Of a DNA stretch of 32,008 nt, positions 8,683-17,555 are shown piece after piece. The notes under the pieces are model-generated. The model saw only the letters and a program-made list of their open reading frames with translations, was not told the origin of the DNA and searched no databases. The DNA is from Pseudomonadota bacterium. Lineage in GTDB: Bacteria > BMS3Abin14. Made by a program: the position numbers and the translations under genes. The stretch is from positions 1-32,008 of the forward strand of contig QIEJ01000241.1 in assembly GCA_003228585.1 (NCBI GenBank), given 5' to 3'. Each line of letters starts with the position of its first letter. Position 1 is the first letter of the stretch.

Positions 8683-9506
8683 GCCGTATTGTTGTCTTGA
8701 CCGATATGGACGGAACCCTGCTGGATCATGACAGCTACAGCTTCAGAAGGGCGCTCCCCGCGCTGGATCTTCTCATCAGACGGAATATTCCAGTGGTGCC
8801 TGTCACCAGCAAGACGTCGGCCGAGATGACCCGGTGGATGAAGCATCTGTACCTTAAAGGACCTTTCATCTGTGAAAACGGTTGTGGAATCGTTATCCCC
8901 AGCGACTATTTTTCGGTGGAAGTGAAGGGGTGCAGGAAGGAGGGAGATGTCCTGAAACTGTCCCTCGGATCCGGGATTACTCAGATTAGAGAGGCACTCG
9001 GGGAAATTGCCCTCGAACTTGGAGTAAATTTACGGGGATACGGGAACATGAGTTCCGATGAGATATCAAGTGTTACCGGGCTCAAGGGCGAGGAACTGAT
9101 TTCCAGTATTCAACGGGAACACGATGAACCTTTTCTGATGGACGGGGACTGCGATTTTGACACACTCAGGTCTGCTGCCGGCAAGCGTGGGTTAACGGTC
9201 CTGCGTGGAGATCGCTTTTACCACCTTGTCAACCACTGCGACAAGGGCAAGGCTTCCACGATCCTCCTGGATCTCTACCGGCAGGAATATGGGAAAATCA
9301 GGGTGATCGGACTCGGTGACAGTCACAACGATCTGGATTTTCTCAAGGTTGTGGACATACCGTTTGTCGTACAGCGTCCGGATGGCACCTATGATCCCCT
9401 GATCCCCGAGGAAGCAGCCCAGAGGATTCCCGGAATCGGTCCGAACGGTTGGCGGATCGCCATTGAGAGGTTTTTAGCCGGGGAAGTCAAAGGATTCGAA
9501 CAGTGA
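8679..9506 (+). CDS. Mannosyl-3-phosphoglycerate phosphatase family HAD hydrolase
   Basis: A HAD-IIB phosphatase of 275 aa. Motif I is DMDGTLLD (9-16, nucleophile D9 and acid D11), motif II is VTSKTSAEM, the motif III lysine is in CDKGKAS, and motif IV is [11 protein letters not shown]. The segment [15 protein letters not shown] is characteristic of the MPGP family, which dephosphorylates mannosyl- or glucosyl-3-phosphoglycerate to the compatible solute mannosyl- or glucosylglycerate. The matching synthase is not in the window. The gene is sandwiched by 4-nt overlaps between fusA and rnc, an odd place for osmolyte synthesis. The exact substrate is therefore uncertain. Confidence 0.85.
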   Translation: MSRIVVLTDMDGTLLDHDSYSFRRALPALDLLIRRNIPVVPVTSKTSAEMTRWMKHLYLKGPFICENGCGIVIPSDYFSVEVKGCRKEGDVLKLSLGSGITQIREALGEIALELGVNLRGYGNMSSDEISSVTGLKGEELISSIQREHDEPFLMDGDCDFDTLRSAAGKRGLTVLRGDRFYHLVNHCDKGKASTILLDLYRQEYGKIRVIGLGDSHNDLDFLKVVDIPFVVQRPDGTYDPLIPEEAAQRIPGIGPNGWRIAIERFLAGEVKGFEQ

Positions 9507-10231
9507 AAACTCGTAAGGGAATCAAATTAAACTCTAACAGGAAGCCCGATTTGGAGAGGCTTGAGGCGAGCCTGAGGTACCATTTCAGTGATCAAAAGCT
9601 CCTCAAAGAAGCCCTGACACATCCGTCTGCTGTAAAAGAGGGCAAGTCAGCAGGGCCGGACAACCAGAGGCTCGAGTTCCTCGGAGATGCTGTCATACAG
9701 CTCGTCGTCTCCCATATGTTGATGATCAAATTTCCTGAAAGGGATGAGGGATCATTGAGTTTCATGAGAGCGGATGTCGTTCGAAAAGAGAACCTGGCCG
9801 AACTGGCACACGGGATAGATCTCCTGGAACATGTTGTCATTGGCTCGAGCCTGGAGTCGGCTGAACCGGTAGCCTTTGAATCGGTTGCTGCAGACGCTCT
9901 GGAAGCTGTCCTCGGGGCCGTGTTCCTGGATGGAGGATGGCAGGGGGCCATGGATGTAACAGGACGCATTTTTGTCAGGCTTCCCGAACCTGACGAAAAC
10001 CTCAAGGGATGCAAATCCGCTCTGCAGGAGATTATCCAGGGCCGCTTTAATGGGGAGGTACCGACCTATATCATCGAGGAAAACCTCCAGGCAGGGTCTG
10101 AGGAAAGATTCAGAGCGCGCGTTTATCACGGGAATAGACTGTTGGGTTCAGGTTTGGGACGCAGCAAGAAAAAAGCTGAAGAATCAGCAGCATCCGAGGC
10201 AGTAAGGGAAATGGCGGGAAAGGGAAAATGA
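9503..10231 (+). CDS. rnc: Ribonuclease III
   Basis: A double-strand-specific endoribonuclease that processes rRNA and mRNA. The start is GTG 9503, overlapping the upstream stop by 4 nt. The 242 aa contain the RNase III domain with signature NQRLEFLGDAVIQL (catalytic Glu and Asp) and the second acidic cluster SVAADALEAVLGAVFLDGGW. A C-terminal dsRNA-binding domain follows (LQEIIQGRFNGEVPTYIIEE to GRSKKKAEESAASEAV). All catalytic carboxylates appear present. It is coupled to era by another 4-nt overlap, the classical rnc-era pairing. Long dsRNA hairpins at 5807 and 6586 in the same gene run are possible substrates. Confidence 0.97.
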   Translation: MKTRKGIKLNSNRKPDLERLEASLRYHFSDQKLLKEALTHPSAVKEGKSAGPDNQRLEFLGDAVIQLVVSHMLMIKFPERDEGSLSFMRADVVRKENLAELAHGIDLLEHVVIGSSLESAEPVAFESVAADALEAVLGAVFLDGGWQGAMDVTGRIFVRLPEPDENLKGCKSALQEIIQGRFNGEVPTYIIEENLQAGSEERFRARVYHGNRLLGSGLGRSKKKAEESAASEAVREMAGKGK

Positions 10232-11118
10232 GCCAGATCCGTTCCGGTTTCGTCGGGATCCTGGGGAGACCCAACGTGGGCAAATCGACTCTCCTGAACA
10301 AGCTTTGCGGGGAGAAGCTGGCCATAATATCCGCGAAACCGCAGACTACAAGAAACCGGATCCTTGGGGTTCTTCACAACCCCGGGTCGCAGATCATCTT
10401 TCTCGATACGCCGGGGATGCACGAATTCGGGAAAGCGTTGAATCGCTATATGCAGGATGTGATAACGGGTGTAGCCAAAGATGTGGATACCGTGATCTAT
10501 ATGGTTGATGTCACAAGAGAACATGGCCGGGAGGACAATCTTACCCTCGAACTGATCTCACCCGAATCCGGGATTCCTGTCCTGCTGGCCGTCAACAAGA
10601 TCGACAGAGTCAGCGGTGGGCAGGTTCAGGAGCGCATCGATCTCCTGACGCAGAGGTGTTCCTTTGATGGCATATTCCCCATCAGCGCCCTTAACGGTAA
10701 AGGTCTGGAGCAAATGGTGGAGTGTGTTACCGGGCTTCTCCCGGAAAGTGTTCCCTATTTCCCGGAGGATATGGTAACGGATCAACCCCTTGGATTCCAG
10801 TTGGCTGAGATCGTACGGGAAAAGCTGTTCGACCTGACGGACCAGGAGGTTCCTTACGCCACGGCTGTAGTGGTGGAGGACATCTCACCGAGGCGGGACG
10901 GTTTGATAGATGTTTCCGCGATGATCTATGTGGAGAGGGAAACCCAGAAGGGCATAGTCATCGGGAAGGGGGGAAGGGTGCTCCGTGAGGTAGGAAAGGC
11001 GGCGCGCAAGGACATGGAGAACCTTCTCGAAAAGCAGGTTTTTCTGGAGCTCTGGGTCAAGGTGAAAAAGGGCTGGACGGACCGGGAGGGGCTTTTGAGG
11101 CAGTTGGGGTATCGATGA
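10228..11118 (+). CDS. era: GTPase Era (16S rRNA/30S assembly)
   Basis: A 296-aa protein with an N-terminal G domain: G1 GRPNVGKST (12-20), G2 region QTTRNRILG, G3 DTPGMHEFG, G4 NKID and G5 SALNGKG. The C-terminal KH domain reads QKGIVIGKGGRVLREVGKAA. Era binds the 3' end of 16S rRNA and checks 30S maturation at the membrane. Length and order are standard. It follows rnc with a 4-nt overlap and is the last gene before a repeat-bearing 247-bp gap, so the operon probably ends here. Confidence 0.97.
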   Translation: MSQIRSGFVGILGRPNVGKSTLLNKLCGEKLAIISAKPQTTRNRILGVLHNPGSQIIFLDTPGMHEFGKALNRYMQDVITGVAKDVDTVIYMVDVTREHGREDNLTLELISPESGIPVLLAVNKIDRVSGGQVQERIDLLTQRCSFDGIFPISALNGKGLEQMVECVTGLLPESVPYFPEDMVTDQPLGFQLAEIVREKLFDLTDQEVPYATAVVVEDISPRRDGLIDVSAMIYVERETQKGIVIGKGGRVLREVGKAARKDMENLLEKQVFLELWVKVKKGWTDREGLLRQLGYR

Positions 11119-11365
11119 GGTGGCGCATGGGCGAGAGGGCGCGAGGGCGGAAAAGAGCAGACGCGGGGAATCTCAGAGTCACGGGGACTGGGGGAAGGGA
11201 AGAGGAACAAACGATCGTCATTGCGAACTGGTTGGTGTGTGAAGCAATCTCGTCAAAATGAGACTGCTTCGGTCGCCAAGCACCTCGCAGTGACAAGCGC
11301 TTCTCTTTTTGGATTTTGGATCTTGGATTTTGGATTAGATCTTCAACAACCGAAAGGCGCAAACC
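11119..11365. repeat. Composite intergenic repeat, copy B (G-rich tract, palindrome, A/T micro-repeats)
   Basis: Three modules fill the era-mgtE gap. A GGGCGAGAGGGCGCGAGGGC tract (11119-11152) comes first. Next is a shortened palindromic repeat (11215-11299) with ends GTCATTGCGA/TCGCAGTGAC and interior GAAGCAATCTCG and GAGACTGCTTCGGTCGC. Last is a TTTTGGATTTTGGATCTTGG tract (11303-11340). The order is the same as at copies A and C. I see no convincing promoter for mgtE apart from these repeats. Confidence 0.8.
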
Positions 11366-12721
11366 ATGTATACGAGTAAAATCGACACTTTATTGGAGAG
11401 CATCAGGAAACTCCTGCGGAGAGGGGCCTATCCTAATGCTCAGAGGATCATCGAGAAGATGCGTGCGGCTGACGTCGCCTATCTTTACCGCTACCTGAAT
11501 GAGAAAGAACAGTTCGCGGTCTTCAAGCTCATCGATGATCTTGACACGGCAGCCGAGATCCTCAGTCACGTCGATACCCCAACCGGAGCTAACATTCTGA
11601 CCAACCTGGAAAGGGAAAGAGGGGCTGAGATCCTCAAGGCCATGGATCCGGACGACGAGGTGGGGATCCTCGAACAGATCAGCGAAGAGGTGAGGGAGGA
11701 ACTGCTCAGCTTCAGGTCCGCCTCGGACACCGAGCGCATCGAGGAGGTGTTCCTGTTTCCGGAGGACAGCGCCGGCCGGATCATGAACACCAACTTTTTC
11801 GCCCTTAACGAGGAGATCACCGTCAGCGAAGCTATAAGAGAGCTCCAGAAGAAGGGAGAGGATTCAACCGAGATGGTGTTCTATGTCTACGTTGTCGATG
11901 ACAGGAACCACCTTGTGGGCATATGCTCCCTGCGTCAGCTTCTCATGGTGCCGCCTTCGACCAGGATCCATAAGGTCATGACTCCGGATGTCGTGAGCGT
12001 CGTTCCAGAGACCGACCAGGAGGAGGTCGCAAGGTTGGTCGAGCGGTACGATTTCCTGGCCGTTCCGGTGGTGGACCAGGAAAACAAGATGCTGGGGATC
12101 GTGACGGTGGACGACGTCATCGATGTAATCCGCCACGAGGCCACCGAGGACATCATGAAGATGGTGGGTACTGGTGACGAATACCACAGCCGCTCTGTTC
12201 TGCACAGAGCCAGGATGAGGATGCCCTGGTTGCTGGCTGCTTTTATCGGAGGTTACATCGGCATACAGTTCCTCAAGATGTTCGATGCTACTCTTGAAAA
12301 GATCGTCGCCCTGGCTTACTTCCTGCCTATCATCATCGCCATGGGGGGCAATATCGGGATCACGTCCATGACCATCGTCGTGAGGGGACTTGCCACGGGC
12401 AAGATTGCCGTTCAGGAGCTGAGGAAGGCTGTTTTAAAAGAGTTGGGTGTCGCTCTCCTCCTCGGTATCCTTTACGGCGCCGCCCTGATGGTACTGGCCT
12501 ACCTGCAGTTCGGTGATGTCACCTATCTTGGTTTGGTCGTCGGAACGAGCATGCTCATTTCCATGCTTATGGCGGCGGTTATCGGGACCATGATGCCAAT
12601 AATCCTGCACTATCTGAAATTCGACCCGGCTGTGGCAACAGGCCCCTTCGTCACAAGCACCGTTGACAGCCTGGGGATTCTTGTTTATCTGGGAATGGCG
12701 ACGGTGGTTTTGATGAAATAA
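11366..12721 (+). CDS. mgtE: MgtE-family magnesium transporter
   Basis: A channel-type Mg2+ (possibly Co2+) importer of 451 aa. It has the MgtE N-terminal helical superfamily domain (about 20-125, LERERGAEILKAMDPDDEVG), then two CBS domains (about 135-255; VDDRNHLVGICSLRQLL and VDQENKMLGIVTVDDVIDVI). Five membrane helices follow from about residue 285, including FLPIIIAMGGNIGITSMTIVVRG, which carries the conserved pore sequence. CBS domains in MgtE close the pore when Mg2+ is plentiful. No M-box riboswitch is visible in the 247-bp upstream gap. Confidence 0.95.
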   Translation: MYTSKIDTLLESIRKLLRRGAYPNAQRIIEKMRAADVAYLYRYLNEKEQFAVFKLIDDLDTAAEILSHVDTPTGANILTNLERERGAEILKAMDPDDEVGILEQISEEVREELLSFRSASDTERIEEVFLFPEDSAGRIMNTNFFALNEEITVSEAIRELQKKGEDSTEMVFYVYVVDDRNHLVGICSLRQLLMVPPSTRIHKVMTPDVVSVVPETDQEEVARLVERYDFLAVPVVDQENKMLGIVTVDDVIDVIRHEATEDIMKMVGTGDEYHSRSVLHRARMRMPWLLAAFIGGYIGIQFLKMFDATLEKIVALAYFLPIIIAMGGNIGITSMTIVVRGLATGKIAVQELRKAVLKELGVALLLGILYGAALMVLAYLQFGDVTYLGLVVGTSMLISMLMAAVIGTMMPIILHYLKFDPAVATGPFVTSTVDSLGILVYLGMATVVLMK

Positions 12722-12730
12722 AGCAATAGT

Positions 12731-12830
12731 CCAATGTCCAACGTCTAAAGTCCAACGTGCAGTGCGCAAACAAAAAAAGTCTTGATTATGAGAAACACAT
12801 GAAGCAGCTTTATTAGACCTTGGACCTTGG
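12731..12830. repeat. CCAATGTCCAA / TTGGACCTTGG inverted micro-repeats
   Basis: The mgtE-recO gap holds GTCCAATGTCCAACGTC and GTCCAACG iterations on the left (12729-12757). A near-complementary TTGGACCTTGGAC lies on the right (12820-12832). The middle is A-rich. The style is the same as the micro-repeat tracts beside the palindromic repeats, but there is no palindrome copy here. Function unknown. Confidence 0.6.
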
Positions 12831-12842
12831 ACATAAAGTGAG

Positions 12843-13589
12843 ATGGGCAAAACATTAAATACTGAAGCCATTGTTCTTACTAGAACCGATGTCGGTGAAG
12901 AGGACCGCATCCTGACGTTTCTGACCAGGAGATACGGCCTCCTCAAAGCGGCGGCATCCGGCGCCAGGAACCTTAAGGGAGGACGCACTGCCCCGCTGGA
13001 CCTCTTTGTCAGAAGCAGAATCCAGTTCCATGTCTCGAGTAAACCTGGAAAACTGTGCCGCATCAGATCAGTGGATGTGGTGGATCCCTATCTGGAGATT
13101 CGCGAGGACTATAATCGTCTCTGTGCCGCATCATATATGGCAGAAGAGGCAGCCCACTGCGTACAGGAGGCCGACCCTTCCGAGGGAATCTTCGATCTTC
13201 TGGCCTCCTGTTTCGATCAACTCCGTCACAGGGATGGGACCTACAGCGTTCTGTTCATCTTCGAAACCCGGTTAATGCGGGAGCTGGGTATGGCCCCCGA
13301 GATGTCAAACTGTGTGATCTGCGGCAGGGAGATGACGGGAAAGGCCGCGGTCAGTCCACAGGAGGGCGGGCTTCTGCACCCTGATTGTTCGCCGGGGGGT
13401 GATCTGAAGGAACTGGAATCAGGGGATCTGGCGATCATGCGTTTTGTCGCTCAACGCCGTCTGCAGGCGTTGGACAGGTTGAAAATCGATGATGCCTCGG
13501 CAGTCAGGCTGTACAGAGCTGTTCACTCGTTCGCGATCCATCATCTCGGTTTCGAACCGAAAACGGTGAAGACGCTGCCTCCAATCTGA
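12843..13589 (+). CDS. recO: DNA repair protein RecO
   Basis: Recombination mediator of the RecFOR pathway that loads RecA onto SSB-coated single strands. The N-terminal OB fold begins KTLNTEAIVLTRTDVGEEDRI and continues with FLTRRYGLLKAAASGARN. The helical C-terminal domain carries a zinc-type cluster CVICG...HPDC. At 248 aa the length is normal for RecO. The ATG at 12843 has only a weak GTGAG upstream. The position before glyQ is common in related genomes. Confidence 0.93.
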   Translation: MGKTLNTEAIVLTRTDVGEEDRILTFLTRRYGLLKAAASGARNLKGGRTAPLDLFVRSRIQFHVSSKPGKLCRIRSVDVVDPYLEIREDYNRLCAASYMAEEAAHCVQEADPSEGIFDLLASCFDQLRHRDGTYSVLFIFETRLMRELGMAPEMSNCVICGREMTGKAAVSPQEGGLLHPDCSPGGDLKELESGDLAIMRFVAQRRLQALDRLKIDDASAVRLYRAVHSFAIHHLGFEPKTVKTLPPI

Positions 13590-13598
13590 CGGGAAAAC

Positions 13599-13627
13599 TT
13601 GACATCAGGCGGGTTTAGCTGTTTATT
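13599..13627 (+). promoter_or_regulatory. Candidate sigma-70 promoter for glyQ-glyS
   Basis: A perfect -35 TTGACA (13599-13604), a 17-nt spacer and TTTATT (13622-13627, 4/6) lie about 30 nt upstream of the glyQ start. Motif-based inference; it fits the break between recO and glyQ. Confidence 0.5.
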
Positions 13628-13659
13628 TATAGCCGCATAAACTGGAGAGGATATTGGGT

Positions 13660-14574
13660 ATGGAAAAAAAGAAAAGCTACCAACAAGTGGTGCTCGAGCT
13701 TGAGCAGTTCTGGGCCGATAAAGGGTGTGTCATAGTACAGCCCTACGATCTGGAGGTGGGAGCGGGGACTCTCAACCCTGCGACTCTTCTCAGGGCGCTG
13801 GGACCGGAGCCGTGGAACGTCGCCTATGTGGAACCCTCTCGCCGCCCCACGGACGGACGCTACGGAGAAAACCCCAACCGGCTTCAACACTACTACCAGT
13901 ACCAGGTCATCCTCAAGCCTTCGCCGGACAACATTCAGGACCTGTATCTGGAGAGCCTCTACGCTCTGGGTATTGACCCCATGAGACACGACATCCGGTT
14001 TGTGGAGGACGATTGGGAGAACCCCACGGTGGGAGCCTGGGGCCTCGGCTGGGAGGTGTGGCTGGACGGCATGGAGATCACCCAGTTCACCTATTTCCAG
14101 CAGGCGGGCGGGTTGGATCTCAAGCCGGTCTGCGCTGAGTTGACCTACGGCCTGGAGCGTATCGCCATGTACCTGCAGGAAGTGGACAACGTCTACAACC
14201 TCATCTGGACGGATGGGGTGACCTACGGCGATGTCCACCATCAAGGGGAGGTGGAGCACTCCACCTACAACTTCGAAGAAGCCGACACCGGGATGCTGTT
14301 CCAACTGTTCAACATGTACGAGGCGGAATCAAAGAAAATCCTGGAAAAAGGATTGATCCTGCCCGCATTCGATTACTGTCTCAAATGCTCCCACGCCTTC
14401 AATATCCTGGATGCCCGAGGGGCCATCAGTGTTACCGAGAGAACCAGCTTCATCCACCGGGTGAGGGACCTGTGCCGCGCCTCCGCGGAGGCATTTGTCG
14501 CTCAGAGAGAAGCCATGGGCTACCCCCTCATGGGCAAGAACATTATGCCCGATCAGGAGGGCCTGGAGCGATAG
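13660..14574 (+). CDS. glyQ: Glycine--tRNA ligase alpha subunit
   Basis: Catalytic subunit of the bacterial alpha2-beta2 glycyl-tRNA synthetase. Start ATG 13660 lies 9 nt after GGAGAGG; the track's TTG 13654 sits only 3 nt away and is less likely. The 304-aa product is near-standard and contains the class II segments [40 protein letters not shown] and the C-terminal [10 protein letters not shown], plus [20 protein letters not shown]. It is separated from glyS by a 296-bp repeat-filled gap rather than the usual tight junction. Confidence 0.97.
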   Translation: MEKKKSYQQVVLELEQFWADKGCVIVQPYDLEVGAGTLNPATLLRALGPEPWNVAYVEPSRRPTDGRYGENPNRLQHYYQYQVILKPSPDNIQDLYLESLYALGIDPMRHDIRFVEDDWENPTVGAWGLGWEVWLDGMEITQFTYFQQAGGLDLKPVCAELTYGLERIAMYLQEVDNVYNLIWTDGVTYGDVHHQGEVEHSTYNFEEADTGMLFQLFNMYEAESKKILEKGLILPAFDYCLKCSHAFNILDARGAISVTERTSFIHRVRDLCRASAEAFVAQREAMGYPLMGKNIMPDQEGLER

Positions 14575-14870
14575 TCCGGTATGGGAGTATGGGCGAGAGG
14601 GCGAGAGGGAGTATAGGGGTATCGGGGTAACGAGGAGGCGGGGAAAAGCGCTCGTCATTGCGAATCACGCCGTCGGCGTGATGAAGCAATCTCGGCAAAA
14701 TGAGACTGCCGCAGTCGCTGTGCTCCCTGAGATTGCCACGTTGGCCTCAGCTTGCAGGCCGCCTCGCAATGACAATCGCGTTTTTTTGGACTTTGGATTT
14801 TGGATTCAAATCTGAAATCTGGAATCTGGAATCTGGAATTTGTAATCTGAAACCAGTGAGGTTTAACTAA
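14575..14870. repeat. Composite intergenic repeat, copy C, between glyQ and glyS
   Basis: The gap contains a GGGCGAGAGGGCGAGAGGGA tract (14590-14615), then the palindromic repeat at 14654-14773. Its ends are GTCATTGCGA/TCGCAATGAC, with a nested palindrome ATCACGCCGTCGGCGTGAT and interior GAGACTGCCGCAGTCGCTG. An A/T tract with several TCTGGAA and CTGAAATC units (14782-14850) follows. It splits an operon that is normally contiguous, so transcription probably reads through it. Confidence 0.85.
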
Positions 14871-16940
14871 ATGACACGTGACCTGTTACTTGAGATTGGA
14901 ACCGAGGAGATCCCGGCGAGCTATCTGCCGCCTGCACTCAAGCAGATCCAGAACCTGGCGGCCAGGGAGCTTGGCGCGCAGCGCATATCCTTCGGGAAAA
15001 CCTCCGCCTATGCTACACCCAGGCGGATCGTCCTTTACATTACCAAGGTGGCAGAGGCCCAGGAGGCCAGCGTAAAAGAAGTTCACGGGCCCGCCAGGGC
15101 AGTGGCCTTCGATGAGAAGGGGAAGCCCACAAGGGCCGCAGAGGGCTTTGCGAGAGGGCAGGGGATCGGCGTGGACGATCTGAAGATAGTCAACACGCCC
15201 AAGGGAGAGTACGTGGCTGCGGTCAGAGAGGAAGCGAGCAGGGCCACAGCCGAGATACTCCCTTCCATCATGCCTGGACTCATCACCTCTTTGCACTTCC
15301 CCAAGATGCAGCGGTGGGGTTATATGAACCTTCGATTCGCTAGACCCATCCGGTGGCTTCTGTGCCTGTTCGGGTCCGATGTGGTGCCCTTTGACCTGGA
15401 GGGAATCAAGTCCGGCAGGATGATGACCGGTCACCGGTTCATGGCGCCCGGCCCCTTCGAGATCAAGGACGCCAGGGACTACTTCCGTCAGGTCAAAAAA
15501 GCCAGGGTGGTCCTGGACCAGGAGGCGCGCAGAAAGATCATCCGGGAAGGAATCATCCAGGCTGCCGCGGAAGTGGGCGGAAAGCCTATCGAGAACGAAA
15601 ATCTCGTCGAGGAGGTCACCTATCTCGTGGAGTACCCGGTGATTCTCAGGGGCACGTACGAGAAGAAGTATCTGACCCTGCCATGGGAGGTTCTCATCAC
15701 CTCCATGAGTTCCCACCAGAGATATTTCTCTGTGACGAACAAAAGCGGCAAACTGCTGCCCTATTTCATCACTGTGAGCAACAACGTGGCCAGGGACAAT
15801 AACCTCGTCGCCCAGGGAAACGAGCGTGTTCTACGGGCCCGTCTCGAGGACGGCATGTTCTTCTTTGCCGAAGACAGCAAGATTCCCCTCATGACAAGAG
15901 TGGAGGAGCTCAAGGACGTGGTCTTCCAGGAGAAGCTGGGCACCTCCTACGAGAAGATGGAGCGTTTCCGCGCCCTTGCCCGGTTCCTGGTAAGGAGGGT
16001 TGAACCCGACAGTCTTGATGAGGTGAAGAAGGTCGCAACCCTGTGCAAGGGAGACCTGGTGACCCAGATGGTGGGCGAGTTCGCTGACCTTCAGGGGGTC
16101 ATGGGCAAGGAATACGCTCTCCTCGAAGGAGAGAGCGAGGTGGTCGCCAGGGGGATCAGTGAGCACTACTACCCCAAATTCTCAGGCGACAGGACACCGG
16201 ATACAGTGGGCGGCGCTGCGGTGAGTCTCGCCGACCGGATGGACACGGTGTGCGGCTGCTTCGGAATCGGGATCACTCCCACCGGGACCGCGGACCCCTA
16301 CGGCCTGCGCAGGCACGCACTGGCCATCATCGCCATTCTCATAGACCGGGGGTGGAGGATTTCCATGGTGGATCTGATGAAGGAGTCCCTGAAGCTCCTC
16401 AAGGGAAAGATCGACGTTCCCCCCAAAGAGGCTCTGGCGGAACTCAGCGACTTCTTCAGAGGAAGGCTCCAGAACCAGTTCACAGGCAGGGGGTTCCGGT
16501 ACGATCTGGTACAGGCCGTCCTCGAGGATCACTGGACGGATCCGGTGGACGCGGCTGCCCGGCTCGACGCTCTGGCCAAATTCTCCGAGAAAGCCGACTT
16601 TGCGGATCTTATGCTGTCCTTTAAACGGGTGATGAACATCATTCCGGAGGGCTTCCGCGGCAAGCCGGATAAAAGGAAGGCGAAACAGCAGGTGGAGAAG
16701 GATCTTCTTGACGCGGCCAGGGACGTGAGTAAGGACGCGGCAAAGCTGCTCGAGGCAGGGAAGTACTCCCAGGCGCTGAACCGGCTGGCCAGGCTCAAAA
16801 AACCGGTGGACGCATTCTTCGATGGCGTCATGGTCATGGACAAGGACAAGGCTGTACAGAAGAACCGCCTGGCTATTCTCCAGGAGGTATCCAGCCTTTT
16901 CGCCCAGGTGGCCGATTTCAGGAAGGTCGTGACTGAGTAA
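14871..16940 (+). CDS. glyS: Glycine--tRNA ligase beta subunit
   Basis: The tRNA-binding subunit partner of GlyQ, 689 aa, a normal length. The N-terminus LLLEIGTEEIPASYLPPAL and the segments KMRWGYMNLRFARPIRWLL-like (KMQRWGYMNLRFARPIRW), HRFMAPGPFEI and SSHQRYFSVTNKSGKLLPYFITVSN are diagnostic. The HD-like core has LVTQMVGEFADLQGVMGKEY and GTADPYGLRRHALAIIAIL, and the anticodon-binding region is at the C-terminus (ALNRLARLKKPVDAFFDGVMV). ATG 14871 follows GTGAGG. No gene follows closely. Confidence 0.97.
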   Translation: MTRDLLLEIGTEEIPASYLPPALKQIQNLAARELGAQRISFGKTSAYATPRRIVLYITKVAEAQEASVKEVHGPARAVAFDEKGKPTRAAEGFARGQGIGVDDLKIVNTPKGEYVAAVREEASRATAEILPSIMPGLITSLHFPKMQRWGYMNLRFARPIRWLLCLFGSDVVPFDLEGIKSGRMMTGHRFMAPGPFEIKDARDYFRQVKKARVVLDQEARRKIIREGIIQAAAEVGGKPIENENLVEEVTYLVEYPVILRGTYEKKYLTLPWEVLITSMSSHQRYFSVTNKSGKLLPYFITVSNNVARDNNLVAQGNERVLRARLEDGMFFFAEDSKIPLMTRVEELKDVVFQEKLGTSYEKMERFRALARFLVRRVEPDSLDEVKKVATLCKGDLVTQMVGEFADLQGVMGKEYALLEGESEVVARGISEHYYPKFSGDRTPDTVGGAAVSLADRMDTVCGCFGIGITPTGTADPYGLRRHALAIIAILIDRGWRISMVDLMKESLKLLKGKIDVPPKEALAELSDFFRGRLQNQFTGRGFRYDLVQAVLEDHWTDPVDAAARLDALAKFSEKADFADLMLSFKRVMNIIPEGFRGKPDKRKAKQQVEKDLLDAARDVSKDAAKLLEAGKYSQALNRLARLKKPVDAFFDGVMVMDKDKAVQKNRLAILQEVSSLFAQVADFRKVVTE

Positions 16941-16973
16941 GCGGTAAGGGAAAAGGGGAAAGGTTTTAAAACC

Positions 16974-17010
16974 TTGTCTCACGCAAAGCTCGCTAAGCAC
17001 GCAAAGAAAG
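16974..17010. repeat. TTGTCTCACGCAAAG-type short repeat, left copy
   Basis: TTGTCTCACGCAAAGC is followed by GCTAAGCACGCAAAGAAAGG. A related sequence with two TTGTCTCACGAA units and GCCGCAGAG lies at 17440-17478, so the two groups bracket the regulator relic. These iterated CACGCAAAG/CACAGAG strings look like the CACCACAGAGGACACAGAGG string at 21734. Confidence 0.55.
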
Positions 17011-17018
17011 GCGATTAA

Positions 17019-17439
17019 CGGGTTAAAACCTGTAAGAAGGGTTTTCCTGGCGTTCCCGGCGAAACGGCAGATGAACTCATTGACTATTTCGCCAGCGAGG
17101 TCTGGGATCGGGTGGATCAAGGTCTGCAGAACTTCCTGATGAAAACGTCGTACCTGCCGGCCATGACATCCCGGATGGCGGAAGAGCTGACAGGCAATGT
17201 TCGTGCGAAGCGGATCCTGGCCGGTTCCGGTCAGATCGAGGAAGCGGTGGGGCTTCTTCTCGACGCGCAGGCCTGGGAGAAGGCCGTCGAGCTCATCCTT
17301 ACCCAGGCCCGGGGCCTTACTACCATTGGCCGTTCTCTGCGAGAGCAGCTTCTATCTATGGTGGGATTTAGATGAGGTCGACCACTGGATTGATGAGCTG
17401 AAACGGCTTCTGAACGAGGATTTTGCGAAGCCATCAATT
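17019..17439 (+). pseudogene. Relic of a LuxR/MalT-type ATP-dependent regulator
   Basis: The frame is open from 17019 to a stop at 17375 and has no convincing start. It reads ADELIDYFASEVWDRVDQ, then NFLMKTSYLPAMTSRMAEEL, then GQIEEAVGLLLDAQAWEKAVEL. These blocks are typical of the region after the ATPase in large MalT-like regulators (about 900 aa), where they are far apart. Here they lie almost end to end. The ATPase, most TPR sequence and the HTH are missing. After about 17360 a plausible continuation, WDLDEVDHWIDELKRLLNEDF, is in another frame, which suggests a frameshift. I call it a multiply deleted pseudogene; an intact 87-aa ORF (17112-17375) remains but is unlikely to be functional. 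It fills most of the 615-bp glyS-dgt gap. Confidence 0.65.
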
Positions 17440-17478
17440 TTGTCTCACGAAATTGTCTCACGAAGAGCCGCAGAGAAG
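17440..17478. repeat. TTGTCTCACGAA-type short repeat, right copy
   Basis: Two tandem TTGTCTCACGAA units and a following GAGCCGCAGAG are related to the left copy at 16974. They lie just before the dgt promoter. Confidence 0.55.
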
Positions 17479-17497
17479 TTCAAAACCCGTGATCCCC

Positions 17498-17526
17498 TTG
17501 TTACAATCTGCAGGTAACAGTATACT
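17498..17526 (+). promoter_or_regulatory. Candidate sigma-70 promoter for dgt
   Basis: TTGTTA, a 17-nt spacer and TATACT (5/6) end 29 nt before the dgt ATG. A strong ribosome binding site GGGAGGATAA lies between. Motif-based inference. Confidence 0.5.
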
Positions 17527-17555
17527 TAATATTTATTCCTTTTCCGGGAGGATAA

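Noticed and set aside
11119-11365. M-box magnesium riboswitch before mgtE
   Set aside because: The gap is fully explained by the composite repeat; no M-box core is seen.
14886-15716. Long minus-strand ORF (276 aa) in glyS
   Set aside because: Shadow of the glyS reading frame with no domain and no context; likewise 16182-17120 and 18183-18953.
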